From Lachnospiraceae bacterium (lineage in GTDB: Bacteria; Bacillota_A; Clostridia; Lachnospirales; Lachnospiraceae): 22,336 nucleotides of DNA. Both the position numbers and the translations under genes were made by a program. The stretch spans positions 1 to 22,336 of the forward strand of contig JAEEXJ010000055.1 of the NCBI GenBank assembly GCA_016291475.1, given 5' to 3'. Under the pieces are notes generated by a model that ran no database searches, was not told where the DNA came from, and worked only from the letters and a program-made list of their open reading frames with translations. Positions within the stretch are counted from its first letter, which is position 1. The number at the start of each line of letters is the position of its first letter. Shown one piece after another: positions 9,750 to 17,537 of the stretch.

Positions 9750-10478
9750 TCATTCGTCCCAGTTATGATAAACGTTCTGAACGTCATCATCCTCATCAAG
9801 GATATCGAGAATCCTCTGAAGAAGCTTAACATCATCTTCATTCTTAAGCTCAACATAGTTCTGGGGGATCATGGTAACCTCAGCACTGAGCATGGGGATT
9901 CCCACATCAAGGAGCTTCTTGTTGACTTCATCGAAAGCATCGGGATCGGTAAGGATCTCGTAGCTGTCATCTTCCTCATTAAAATCCTCTGCACCGGCAT
10001 CGAGTGCGGTCATCATAAGATCATCTGCGGACATATCGATTTCTTCTTTATCGATGATGATCTGTCCTTTTTTATCAAACATGAAAGACACACATCCGGG
10101 AGTTCCGATATTTCCGCTTCCCTTTGTAAATGCCGCTCTTACATTGGCTGCGGTACGGTTCTTGTTGTCGGTAAGGGTATCAACGATGATGGCGATACCG
10201 CTGGGTCCGTATCCTTCGTAAGTGATATATTCATAGTTAACGTTGCCGCCTTCTCCGGCTGCCTTCTTGATACCGCGCTCGATGGTATCGTTTGGCATGT
10301 TATTTGCCTTAGCCTTGGCGATAACGGTAGCAAGCTTGAAGTTATTGTTGGGGTCGGGGCCGCCCTCTTTAACAGCGACTGCGATCTCACGTCCGATAAT
10401 GGTAAAGATCTTACCCTTGGCAGCGTCGTTTTTCTCCTTCTTATGCTTGATATTGGCGAACTTTGAATGTCCTGACAT
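9750..10478 (-). CDS. yebC: YebC/PmpR (TACO1) family protein
   Basis: The protein is 242 residues long, the usual size. It starts [14 protein letters not shown], and carries the family signatures [10 protein letters not shown] and [14 protein letters not shown]. The family was annotated as transcriptional regulators. Some members bind DNA, while more recent work on YebC and TACO1 points to translation, helping ribosomes on difficult sequences such as proline runs. It acts in the cytoplasm. AGAGG lies seven bases before the ATG. The gene has its own good promoter in the 90-bp gap after alr and reads on into the glycosyltransferase gene, since the 29-bp gap after it holds no hairpin. Confidence 0.96.
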   Translation of the reverse strand: MSGHSKFANIKHKKEKNDAAKGKIFTIIGREIAVAVKEGGPDPNNNFKLATVIAKAKANNMPNDTIERGIKKAAGEGGNVNYEYITYEGYGPSGIAIIVDTLTDNKNRTAANVRAAFTKGSGNIGTPGCVSFMFDKKGQIIIDKEEIDMSADDLMMTALDAGAEDFNEEDDSYEILTDPDAFDEVNKKLLDVGIPMLSAEVTMIPQNYVELKNEDDVKLLQRILDILDEDDDVQNVYHNWDE

Positions 10479-10523
10479 ACTTTAACCTCTCGTTTTTGTT
10501 TCTTAAATTTATGCAATCAATAT

Positions 10524-10552
10524 ATTTTATCATTTAAGGCCCTTTTAGTAAA
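10524..10552 (-). promoter_or_regulatory. Predicted sigma-A promoter of yebC and downstream genes
   Basis: On the minus strand there is a -35 TTTACT (10547-10552), a 17-base spacer and a -10 TAAAAT (10524-10529), with TG one base upstream of the -10 (extended -10). Transcription would start near 10517, giving a leader of about 38 bases. It is the only promoter-sized gap inside the rex-to-folD series, so it probably drives yebC, the glycosyltransferase pair, ftsK and the one-carbon genes. Confidence 0.6.
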
Positions 10553-10570
10553 GAAATCGATTCCCTTACT
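10547..10570. repeat. Imperfect 24-bp inverted repeat at the alr stop codon and yebC -35
   Basis: Ten of twelve base pairs are Watson-Crick and the other two become G-U in the alr transcript, so the RNA could form a hairpin. It overlaps the alr stop codon and the -35 of the yebC promoter. No T-run follows, so it is not a standard terminator. A protein operator or an mRNA 3' hairpin is possible. Confidence 0.5.
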
Positions 10571-11774
10571 AGGTGGAACTCAAGGCCAAAACGGGACTGC
10601 CGTGAAGAGTGTATACCCTGGGAATTCTGGAACCGATAAGGCACACAAGCTCATAATTGAACCTGCCGGACTTTTCTCCCAGCTCTTCCGCCGAAATGTG
10701 CTCGTCCCCGTCATATCCCAAAAGTGTAACGGTTTCACCCTCTTTTACGTTATCAAGTGCAGAAACATCTATCATGAACTGATCCATGCATACCCTGCCC
10801 AGGATCGGGCATCTTTTTCCTCTGACCAGGACCTCTCCCTTACCGGAAAGCTGTCTGGGATATCCGTCTCCGTAGCCCAAAGGTACGGTTGCGACCATCA
10901 TCTCCTTCTCCGCCGTAAATGTTCCGCCGTAGCTGATGCTCTGTCCGGGACACACCTTTTTTACATAGGTGATATGGGAGAAAAGACTAAGAACCGGCTT
11001 TAAGTTAATATCCGACTCCGTGGGGACCTCATCGGAGGGCTTAAGGCCGTACATGGTTATTCCCGCCCTTACCGCATCCATATAGGAATCGGGTAGTTCC
11101 AGTATTGCTGCCGAATTTGAAATATGGGCTATGGGGATCACCGCACCCGCTTTTTCGGAAATGTCGGCAATGAATTTCTTAAAGATTGCCACCTGTTCGA
11201 GAGCAGATCTCTTATCCGTCTCATCCGCCCTTGCCATATGTGTAAATATACCCTCAACAATGATATTGGGCGCATCAAGAGTCTGTCTTACAAATTCCAA
11301 ACCGGACTTGTCGGGATTTACTCCGATCCTGCCCATTCCGGTATCCACGGCTATATGAACAATGGCATTTTTGCCTACCATCGCGGCAGCTCTTGAAAGC
11401 TCCTGAATGGTATCCTTGCGGAAAACAGTGATCCTTACATCATTTTTGATAAGTTCGGGATAGCTGTAAGGGAATGTATAGCTGAGGATAAGTATGTCCT
11501 TTTTAATACCGTCCGCCCGAAGTTCCATGGCCTCCTCGGCAGTAGCGACAGCATATCCCTTAACATACGGGACGCTTTCGAGCGCTTTTGCGATAGGAAG
11601 GCTTCCGTGACCGTAGCCGTTGGTCTTGATCACGGCATACATCTTGGTGTCATTTCTCAATAGTGAATGCATGGCATCCATATTTGAGATGATCGCATCA
11701 AGATCAACATATGCCACTCCCCGTTTATATGTCAGAATACATTCATCGATCTGATCCTTGGTCTGAACCCACAT
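10569..11774 (-). CDS. alr: Alanine racemase
   Basis: This PLP enzyme interconverts L- and D-alanine for peptidoglycan synthesis. It has 401 residues, at the long end for the family. The PLP-binding lysine is K50 in AVIKTNGYGHG, a clostridial form of the usual KANAYGHG. The catalytic tyrosine of the second subunit is Y282 in SISYGGTF, and CMDQFMID at 329-336 is the conserved C-terminal-domain motif. ATG 11774 has AAAGGAAAAT directly upstream. The gene lies 23 bp after the coiled-coil gene and belongs to the rex-led operon. Acting in the cytoplasm, it feeds D-Ala-D-Ala ligase. Confidence 0.98.
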   Translation of the reverse strand: MWVQTKDQIDECILTYKRGVAYVDLDAIISNMDAMHSLLRNDTKMYAVIKTNGYGHGSLPIAKALESVPYVKGYAVATAEEAMELRADGIKKDILILSYTFPYSYPELIKNDVRITVFRKDTIQELSRAAAMVGKNAIVHIAVDTGMGRIGVNPDKSGLEFVRQTLDAPNIIVEGIFTHMARADETDKRSALEQVAIFKKFIADISEKAGAVIPIAHISNSAAILELPDSYMDAVRAGITMYGLKPSDEVPTESDINLKPVLSLFSHITYVKKVCPGQSISYGGTFTAEKEMMVATVPLGYGDGYPRQLSGKGEVLVRGKRCPILGRVCMDQFMIDVSALDNVKEGETVTLLGYDGDEHISAEELGEKSGRFNYELVCLIGSRIPRVYTLHGSPVLALSST

Positions 11775-11797
11775 ATTTTCCTTTCGGGACCGTTAAA

Positions 11798-12475
11798 TCA
11801 GTCCTTTTTATCCTCACTCTTTTTATCCGCAGCGATCTCTTCGGCGGTTCTGGGATGCTTTTCCTCAGGGTTATACCTCATGTCAAAAAGATCGACAACA
11901 TCGGCTCCGAAGATATCGTGCATGTATTTGTATATCTCGTGATTCTTGGCTTCTTTTTCCTGCTTGCGGATAAGGTTTTTCTTGAGCTCGATTCGGATGC
12001 TTTTGATCCATTCCTCAAGTTCTTCAATATCATCCGTATTCTCCTGCATAGTGTCATAACAATGCTCCATGGTGATACGGAGAAGCTCTTTGTTAACCTC
12101 ATCTATCATACGGGGAAGATCCATTATCTCTTCCTCGTGGCTGTCCAGCTTATCGTTACATTCCTTTAAAAGGCGCTTATTTTCCTCAATCTTGGACGCA
12201 GCCTCATCAGAGCCGCCCTGCTGTTCATCCATGAGAGAAACAATCTCATCCATAAGGCGGCGCTTTACTTTTTTGATCTCTCTGGTCTCGGTATTAACCT
12301 TGCCCTGACGTTTGAGAAGCTCGTTCAGGCGTTTCTCGGGGTCCTTAATGTCTTCAAAGCCTACTTTTCCGAGAAGGTGATACCATTTGTTGTCCAGTGT
12401 AAGGGCGGGAACATCTTTGCCCTTCAAAGAAATCTCAAATTCGTCTTTTTTGTCCTGTCCCGATTGTTTAGCCAT
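11798..12475 (-). CDS. Conserved-looking coiled-coil protein of unknown function
   Basis: I do not recognise a family. The 225 residues are highly charged and mostly helical. A short ordered-looking N-terminal segment (about 22-42, VPALTLDNKWYHLLG) is followed by heptad-rich helices at about 45-85, 93-135 and 145-185. A conserved-looking patch IYKYMHDIFGADVVDLFDMRY at about 181-201 (given approximately) precedes a Lys/Glu/Asp tail. There is no signal peptide or membrane span. It sits 14 bp after rex and 23 bp before alr, so it is co-transcribed with both. A scaffold or regulator in the cytoplasm is possible, but no function should be assigned. Confidence 0.85.
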   Translation of the reverse strand: MAKQSGQDKKDEFEISLKGKDVPALTLDNKWYHLLGKVGFEDIKDPEKRLNELLKRQGKVNTETREIKKVKRRLMDEIVSLMDEQQGGSDEAASKIEENKRLLKECNDKLDSHEEEIMDLPRMIDEVNKELLRITMEHCYDTMQENTDDIEELEEWIKSIRIELKKNLIRKQEKEAKNHEIYKYMHDIFGADVVDLFDMRYNPEEKHPRTAEEIAADKKSEDKKD

Positions 12476-12489
12476 TTTTTCGTCCGGAT

Positions 12490-13137
12490 TTATTTATCGC
12501 TGTTATTTTCATTGTAACTTGATATGTTATATGAAAGCTTCATCAGAGAATCCGACAAGTGCACATTCTCAACCTGTACATATTCGGGCACATCAAGATC
12601 AACATGCGCAAAGTTCCAGATAGCCCTGATACCGTTGTCCACAAGGACTTTTGAAACAGGTACGGCGCCTTCCTTGGGGATTGTAAGCACCGCAATATCT
12701 ATATTGTTATTTCTGATAAAAGAAGGAAGCTCTTCCATGGGCATGACCTTAACGCCTCTGACCTCAGTCCCGATAAGTTCGGGAGCTTTGTCAAACATGC
12801 CCTTTAAAATAAATCCTCTTTTTTCAAAATTCAGATAACCGCCGAGAGCTTTTCCGAGGTTTCCGGCACCGATTATGATGAAATTATACTGGTGCTCCAG
12901 CCCGAGGATCTTACTTATCTCACTGTAGAGATAGTCCACATTGTAGCCGTATCCCTGCTGGCCGAAACCGCCGAAATTATTAAGATCCTGACGGATCTGT
13001 GATGCAGTAACCTTCATGAGAATGCTGAGTTCGGATGATGAGATCCTCTCAACATTCTTATCCTTAAGTTCCCCGAGATAACGCAGGTATCTGGGTAATC
13101 TTCCTATAACCGCCTGGGAAATATCCTTATCCAACAT
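12490..13137 (-). CDS. rex: Redox-sensing transcriptional repressor Rex
   Basis: Rex binds DNA when NADH/NAD+ is low and releases when NADH rises, controlling fermentation and NAD-regenerating genes in Gram-positive bacteria. The 215-residue length is normal. A winged-helix domain (about 6-60, with QIRQDLNNFGGFGQQGYGY) is followed by a Rossmann domain with GAGNLGKALGGY at 90-101. A GGAGG run ends only three bases before ATG 13137, so initiation at the next codon (TTG 13134) is a possible alternative. It is the first gene of the leftward series and is divergent from the ABC-F gene. No clear Rex box (TTGTTAA-N4-TTAACAA) was found in its upstream region. Confidence 0.97.
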   Translation of the reverse strand: MLDKDISQAVIGRLPRYLRYLGELKDKNVERISSSELSILMKVTASQIRQDLNNFGGFGQQGYGYNVDYLYSEISKILGLEHQYNFIIIGAGNLGKALGGYLNFEKRGFILKGMFDKAPELIGTEVRGVKVMPMEELPSFIRNNNIDIAVLTIPKEGAVPVSKVLVDNGIRAIWNFAHVDLDVPEYVQVENVHLSDSLMKLSYNISSYNENNSDK

Positions 13138-13147
13138 ACACCTCCGC

Positions 13148-13163
13148 AGCCTTAAAAAAGGCT
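13148..13163. repeat. Perfect 6-bp hairpin in the rex leader
   Basis: On the minus strand AGCCTT is followed by a TTTT loop and AAGGCT, ending right before the rex ribosome binding site. A TATTAT that could serve as the rex -10 (13164-13169) abuts it, but no good -35 is seen. The repeat would therefore lie at the transcript start. It could be an operator or a leader hairpin. Confidence 0.4.
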
Positions 13164-13214
13164 ATAATAACCCGTAAAAAAATGCTACGAAAAGAATTGC
13201 ACATATATACCAAG

Positions 13215-13236
13215 ATTTTACAACTTATGTTAAAAT
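13215..13236. repeat. Inverted repeat in the divergent rex/ABC-F promoter region
   Basis: Outer arms ATTTTA (13215-13220) and TAAAAT (13231-13236) flank a second small palindrome AAC-TTAT-GTT (13222-13231), offset by one base. The right arm is the proposed -10 of the ABC-F gene, so a bound protein would block that promoter. It does not match the Rex consensus. Confidence 0.4.
13228..13236 (+). promoter_or_regulatory. Possible extended -10 promoter of the ABC-F gene
   Basis: TG-T-TAAAAT forms an extended -10, with no good -35 upstream. Transcription would start near 13243, downstream of the alternative TTG 13238. This supports ATG 13277 as the ABC-F start. Confidence 0.35.
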
Positions 13237-13276
13237 ATTGTCAATTATACAGGTTGGCAGTAAGCGAAAGAAGTCT

Positions 13277-15214
13277 ATGTTATTAAGTGTTAACAATATT
13301 TCAAAATCATTCGAAACCGGCCCCATTTTGTCAGGGGTTTCTTTTAATGTTGAAAGAAGACAGAAAACCGCTCTTGTAGGCTCCAACGGATCCGGCAAGA
13401 CCACTCTTCTGCGTATTATAACCGGTGAATCGGAGCCCGACACAGGTATCGTGACATACGAAAAGGATTCATCCTTCGGATATCTGTCCCAGGAGGGGAC
13501 GTTTTCCGGCGGAGGTACTATTTTTGAGGAAATGCTTCTGTGCAGATCCGATCTGGTCAAGATGGAAAATGATCTCAGAGATCTGGAAGCTCAGATGGCA
13601 AATGCCGAAGATGTATCCGCAGTATGTGACAGATACGAAAAGCTTCGTACCGAATTCGACCTCAAAGGCGGTTATACCTTCAGATCCGAGATTGTCGGCG
13701 TTCTTAAAGGTCTTGGTTTTAACGAGGATGATTTTGACAGAAAAGCATCTACCCTCTCCGGCGGTCAAAAGACCCGTGCGGCTCTTGGTGCGATACTTGT
13801 CAAAAAGCCCGACCTTATAATCCTGGACGAGCCCACCAACCATCTTGATATGAATTCAGTGATCTGGCTGGAAGGATATCTCAGCACTTACGACGGAGCC
13901 GTTTTGATAGTCTCCCATGACAGATATTTCCTGGATAAGATCGCAGATACCGTTCTTGAGCTTGAAAACACACATATAAATTCCTATAAGGGTAACTATT
14001 CCGATTATGCTGCCAAGAAGAAAATGCTCTTCGAAGCTCAAATGAAGGCATACCTGAATCAGCAGCAAGAAATAAAGCATCAGGAAGAAGTTATAGAAAA
14101 GCTGAAAAGCTTTAACAGGGAAAAATCCATAAAACGTGCGGAAAGCCGTGAAAAGGCTCTTGATAAAATAGAGGTTTTGGACAAACCCGAAATTATATCA
14201 AACGAGATAAACCTGAGATTTAATCCTTCAAAGGTTCCGGGAAACGATGTACTTACGGTAGAGAATCTGTCCAAATCTTTCGACGGTCGTACTCTTTTTA
14301 AAGATATGAACATCGAGATAAAACGCGGTGAACATGTCTGCATCATCGGTGACAACGGGACCGGAAAGACAACGTTTCTGAAGATTCTTAACGGGCTTGA
14401 GACCGCCGATACAGGATCTTTTAAATGGGGAACAAATGTAGAAACCGCTTATTATGATCAGGAGCATCTGGTACTGAATCCGGAGAAAACCATCTATGAT
14501 GAGATATCGGACGAACATCCCGATATGACCATCACCCAGATCAGGACCGTACTTGCAGCATTTTTATTCACTGATGAAAATGTATACAAAGAGATAAAGC
14601 ATTTAAGCGGAGGTGAAAAAGGACGTGTAAGCCTCGCAAAGCTTATGCTTTCCGATGCCAATTTCCTAATCCTTGACGAGCCTACGAACCACCTTGATAT
14701 AACCACCAAGGAAATCCTTGAGCAGGCTCTTTCGGAATTTGAGGGCACTGTAATATGCGTATCCCACGACAGATATTTTGTAAACAAAATTTCTACCAGG
14801 ATAATCGAGCTTCACGAAGGCTATTTTGATAATTACATCGGAAATTACGATTATTATCTCGAAAAGAGAGAGGATGTAAGAAAAGCAAGCGATGTTTACA
14901 GAGATAATGCCGTATCCTCTTCCGCTTTTTCTTCCGGAGATGCCGCAGCAAACTCCTCGCCTGCTTCAGACAGCGCCGCAGACTGGAAAGCGCAGAAAGC
15001 CCAGCAGGCCGAAGCAAGAAAGAAAGCCAACGATCTTAAAAAATGTGAAGACAGGATCACCGAGATTGAAAATGAACTGTCCGAACTGGAAAACAAGATG
15101 GCAGAGCCGGATGTAGCCACAAGTCCTTCCAAGCTGAACGAACTTGTCAAAAAGCAAAATACACTTAACGAAGAACTTGAAGCATTAATGGAAAAGTGGG
15201 AAGCACTAAGCTAG
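13277..15214 (+). CDS. ABC-F family ATPase (YdiF/Uup-like)
   Basis: This is a soluble protein with two ATPase domains and no membrane part; ABC-F members act on the ribosome, in translation or antibiotic protection. It has 645 residues. ATPase 1: Walker A GSNGSGKT at 35-42, signature LSGGQ at 160-164, Walker B LIILDE at 180-185. An interdomain linker with a helical arm lies at about 240-300. ATPase 2: Walker A GDNGTGKT at 358-365, LSGGE at 443-447, FLILDE at 463-468. A Ser/Ala-rich stretch leads to a C-terminal coiled coil at about 573-640. The frame extends to TTG 13238, but that codon lacks a ribosome binding site and is upstream of the likely transcript start; ATG 13277 has only a weak GAAAGAAG. 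The length resembles Bacillus YdiF. No resistance role is evident. Confidence 0.95.
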   Translation: MLLSVNNISKSFETGPILSGVSFNVERRQKTALVGSNGSGKTTLLRIITGESEPDTGIVTYEKDSSFGYLSQEGTFSGGGTIFEEMLLCRSDLVKMENDLRDLEAQMANAEDVSAVCDRYEKLRTEFDLKGGYTFRSEIVGVLKGLGFNEDDFDRKASTLSGGQKTRAALGAILVKKPDLIILDEPTNHLDMNSVIWLEGYLSTYDGAVLIVSHDRYFLDKIADTVLELENTHINSYKGNYSDYAAKKKMLFEAQMKAYLNQQQEIKHQEEVIEKLKSFNREKSIKRAESREKALDKIEVLDKPEIISNEINLRFNPSKVPGNDVLTVENLSKSFDGRTLFKDMNIEIKRGEHVCIIGDNGTGKTTFLKILNGLETADTGSFKWGTNVETAYYDQEHLVLNPEKTIYDEISDEHPDMTITQIRTVLAAFLFTDENVYKEIKHLSGGEKGRVSLAKLMLSDANFLILDEPTNHLDITTKEILEQALSEFEGTVICVSHDRYFVNKISTRIIELHEGYFDNYIGNYDYYLEKREDVRKASDVYRDNAVSSSAFSSGDAAANSSPASDSAADWKAQKAQQAEARKKANDLKKCEDRITEIENELSELENKMAEPDVATSPSKLNELVKKQNTLNEELEALMEKWEALS

Positions 15215-15227
15215 AACATACAAAAAC

Positions 15228-15258
15228 CGGGAAGCATACACTATGCTTCCCGCGTTTT
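15228..15258 (+). terminator. Bidirectional terminator between the ABC-F gene and the miniprotein
   Basis: An 11-bp perfect stem (15228-15238 with 15242-15252) closes a 3-base loop. A TTTT run follows on the plus strand 14 bases after the ABC-F stop. On the minus strand TTTTT (complement of 15222-15226) follows, so it can also end the transcript of the miniprotein at 15275-15346. Confidence 0.92.
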
Positions 15259-15274
15259 ATATCCTTATACCCGA

Positions 15275-15346
15275 TCACTTTTTCCTCAGGATTAAAAGTA
15301 CAATAACAAAAACTACAAGTAATATTCCACTTATAACAATTCTCAT
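15275..15346 (-). CDS. 23-residue single-span membrane miniprotein
   Basis: The reading frame begins at ATG 15346, behind GAGAGGTGAAGA (AGAGGTG ending four bases before the ATG), one of the better ribosome binding sites in the window. It starts MRIVISGILLVV, continues as an unbroken aliphatic stretch (about residues 3-20) and ends LRKK-stop. This gives one complete membrane helix with one Arg at the N-terminus and a basic C-terminus that should face the cytoplasm. A terminator lies 22 bases downstream, and the icd terminator isolates it upstream, so it is its own transcription unit. A longer frame in another phase (15165-15353, GTG start) runs through the terminator and antisense to the ABC-F gene and is less likely. 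Possible roles are a regulatory subunit of a membrane complex or a type I toxin-like peptide; neither is shown. Confidence 0.6.
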   Translation of the reverse strand: MRIVISGILLVVFVIVLLILRKK

Positions 15347-15432
15347 TCTTCACCTCTCAAATTGAACATTATTTTTTTGATTTCTCATCGAACAATAAAA
15401 CAATATAACTAAATCTTTTGCTGCTTTCTGCT

Positions 15433-15464
15433 ATGTAATAATATGTATTGATCAATGTAATAAT
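15433..15464. repeat. 10-bp direct repeat with palindrome upstream of the miniprotein
   Basis: ATGTAATAAT occurs at 15433-15442 and again at 15455-15464, 22 bp apart (about two helix turns). A perfect ATTGATCAAT palindrome (15447-15456) lies between and partly inside them. The rest of 15360-15495 is AT-rich, and I found no clear promoter or gene in it. A regulator site for the miniprotein is possible. Confidence 0.4.
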
Positions 15465-15495
15465 TCATCAGCACTTTCATACCGTTCGTCAAAAT

Positions 15496-15539
15496 AAAAA
15501 AAAGATCTCCGATTCACAAAAGTGACTCGGAGATCTTTT
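15496..15539 (-). terminator. Rho-independent terminator of icd
   Basis: A 13-bp perfect stem (15500-15512 with 15527-15539), then one mismatch, four more pairs and an AAAA loop. It is followed on the minus strand by eight T residues. It begins 24 bases after the icd stop and closes the gntR-icd operon. Confidence 0.95.
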
Positions 15540-15563
15540 ACTTGAACCATTCGATATATTCGA

Positions 15564-16772
15564 TTACATAAGACTATCAAGAGTTTCTTTTATAGCCTTG
15601 ATGAATCCTTCTGAATCAAGGATAACGGGATCCTTGCAATCGGAGATAAGAGAAAGTGACTTGGTCATCTTGCCATCCTCGATGGTCTTAATGCAGGCCT
15701 TCTCAAGCTTTTCTGCGAAATCGGAAAGCTCTGCGATTCCGTCAAGCTCCCCTCTCTTCTTAAGAGCACCTGTCCATGCAAAAATGGTAGCGATGGAGTT
15801 GGTTGAAGTCTTTTCACCTTTAAGGTGCTTGTAGTAATGTCTCTGAACGGTTCCGTGTGCTGCCTCATATTCATAAACTCCCTTAGGAGATACAAGTACT
15901 GAGGTCATCATGGAAAGATCACCGTAAGCGGTTGCAACCATGTCTGACATAACGTCTCCGTCATAGTTCTTACATGCCCAGATAAATCCGCCTTCGCTTC
16001 TGATAACACGGGCAACCGCGTCATCGATAAGGGTATAGAAATATTCGATGCCTGCAGCTTCAAACTTCTCCTTATATTCCTTCTCATACATATCGGCAAA
16101 GATATCTTTGAAGTGATGATCGTAGATCTTGGAGATAGTGTCCTTGGTTGAGAACCAAAGATCCTGCTTGGTTGAAAGAGCATATTCAAAACATGCCTTT
16201 GCAAAGCTGGTGATGGACTTATCGGTATTGTGGATACCCTGGATGATTCCGGGGCCGTCAAATTCCTGAATGGTCTTTCTGGTCTCGGTTCCGTCTGCAG
16301 CAGTAAAAACAAGCTCTGCCTTGCCCGCACCCGGAACGGCTATCTCGGTATTTTTATAAACATCACCGTACGCATGACGTGCAAGAGTGATGGGCTTGGT
16401 CCAGTTGGAAACATAAGGTCTGATTCCCTTTACGAGAATGGGAGCTCTGAATACGGTTCCGTCAAGAATGGCACGGATGGTACCGTTGGGGCTCTTCCAC
16501 ATCTCCTTGAGGTTATATTCGGTCATTCTTGCCGCATTGGGAGTGATGGTAGCACACTTGACCGCAACACCATACTTAAGAGTAGCATTTGCGGAATCGA
16601 CGGTAACCTGATCGTTGGTTTCATTTCTGTGCTCGAGTCCGAGATCGTAATACTCTGTCTTAAGATCAACATAAGGAGTGATAAGTTCATCCTTGATCAT
16701 CTGCCAGAGTACTCTGGTCATCTCATCTCCGTCCATCTCGACAAGGGGTGTTTTCATCTGAATCTTTGCCAT
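15564..16772 (-). CDS. icd: NADP-dependent isocitrate dehydrogenase, type II (eukaryotic-like homodimer)
   Basis: It oxidises isocitrate to 2-oxoglutarate with NADP+, in anaerobes chiefly to supply glutamate carbon and NADPH. The 402 residues belong to the subfamily of human IDH1 rather than E. coli Icd. The substrate-binding block SPNGTIR falls at 94-100, and R100, R109 and R132 and Y139 occupy the same numbers as in human IDH1. The metal-binding Asp pair is in [13 protein letters not shown] 16772 has AGGAGATG upstream. The gene lies 24 bp after the gntR gene and shares its promoter, so expression should follow that regulator. It ends at a strong terminator. Confidence 0.98.
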   Translation of the reverse strand: MAKIQMKTPLVEMDGDEMTRVLWQMIKDELITPYVDLKTEYYDLGLEHRNETNDQVTVDSANATLKYGVAVKCATITPNAARMTEYNLKEMWKSPNGTIRAILDGTVFRAPILVKGIRPYVSNWTKPITLARHAYGDVYKNTEIAVPGAGKAELVFTAADGTETRKTIQEFDGPGIIQGIHNTDKSITSFAKACFEYALSTKQDLWFSTKDTISKIYDHHFKDIFADMYEKEYKEKFEAAGIEYFYTLIDDAVARVIRSEGGFIWACKNYDGDVMSDMVATAYGDLSMMTSVLVSPKGVYEYEAAHGTVQRHYYKHLKGEKTSTNSIATIFAWTGALKKRGELDGIAELSDFAEKLEKACIKTIEDGKMTKSLSLISDCKDPVILDSEGFIKAIKETLDSLM

Positions 16773-16796
16773 TTTAATACATCTCCTGTTTGGTTA

Positions 16797-17477
16797 TTAA
16801 TCTTCGGGTTTGATAAGCCCGTTATCGATCATATTCTTGTAAGCATTGATCATATGCTCGTGAGCAAGTCTCTCCGCATCATCCGGGTTCTTGTTCTTGA
16901 TGGCTTCAAGGATCGCTTCATGTTCCAGATTGGACTGAGGACCTCTCGCTTTGCTGGATAATGTTTTCTTACGGATACGAAGAACATATTGATGATAATC
17001 CTTAAGCTGATGCTCCAGTATTTTGGATCCCGATGCTTCATACAGAAGTTCATGAAATCTGTTATCAAGCTCAAAGATCTGCTCATTATGGCCTTTAAGA
17101 GTATGGAACTTGGCAAGATATACATTCTCTTCCATCTCTTCAAGCTGTTCTTTTGTAATATGATCTACAGCCCATCTGGCCGCAAGACCTTCTAGTCTGG
17201 ATCTGAGGATATAAATATCTCTCACATCCTTGTCGCTGATGCCGACAACATAAGCTCCTTTGTTGGGAATGATCTTGATCAGCCCCTCAAGTTCAAGCTG
17301 TCTGAAGGCTTCTCTTACGGGAGTTCTGCTTACTCCGAGCTCTTCACCGATGGCAATCTCACGGAGCTCGACGCCTTCTTCATATTTTCCGTTAAGGATA
17401 TCTTCTCTTAAACGTGAAAAAACCCTGCCTCTTAAGGAATATTTATCGGAAGCGCCTTCCTTAACATCTTCTTCCAT
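16797..17477 (-). CDS. GntR-family (FadR/FCD subfamily) transcriptional regulator
   Basis: It has 226 residues. An N-terminal winged helix (about 14-78, with LGVSRTPVREAFRQLELEGLI) precedes an all-helical FCD ligand domain. FCD domains usually bind a metal and a carboxylate; the expected residues are D138 and H142 in LDNRFHELLYEASG, H186 in LEHEAI, and H208 in LAHEHM. I chose ATG 17477 because GGAGGAGA stands eight bases upstream; the longer frame to TTG 17492 would run through that ribosome binding site. It is co-transcribed with icd, so a tricarboxylate or related organic acid as ligand is a reasonable inference. A palindrome typical of FCD-protein operators covers its own promoter. Confidence 0.95.
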   Translation of the reverse strand: MEEDVKEGASDKYSLRGRVFSRLREDILNGKYEEGVELREIAIGEELGVSRTPVREAFRQLELEGLIKIIPNKGAYVVGISDKDVRDIYILRSRLEGLAARWAVDHITKEQLEEMEENVYLAKFHTLKGHNEQIFELDNRFHELLYEASGSKILEHQLKDYHQYVLRIRKKTLSSKARGPQSNLEHEAILEAIKNKNPDDAERLAHEHMINAYKNMIDNGLIKPED

Positions 17478-17513
17478 TTGTATCTCCTCCAATTATGGAC
17501 AAATACACATAAA

Positions 17514-17537
17514 AATACACGGTTCACAACGTGTATT
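17514..17537. repeat. Second inverted repeat downstream of the gntR-icd -10
   Basis: AATACAC (17514-17520) and GTGTATT (17531-17537) are 7-bp inverted arms separated by 10 bases, spanning the expected transcript start. A further AATACAC copy lies at 17502-17508, 12 bp from the first. They may be a second regulator site or a leader hairpin. Confidence 0.45.

Noticed and set aside
9765..10466. 233-codon plus-strand frame opposite yebC
   Set aside because: Shadow frame produced by codon bias of yebC; no family features.
13280..13296. Rex-box-like TTATTAA-GTG-TTAACAA
   Set aside because: The spacer is one base short, one arm is degenerate and it lies inside the first codons of the ABC-F gene, where the bases are explained by coding.
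15165..15353. 62-codon minus-strand frame with GTG start
   Set aside because: Runs through a strong terminator and antisense into the ABC-F gene. The 23-codon frame in another phase uses the same ribosome binding site better.
16230..16961. 243-codon plus-strand frame across icd and gntR
   Set aside because: Spans two real genes in antisense and has no start signals.
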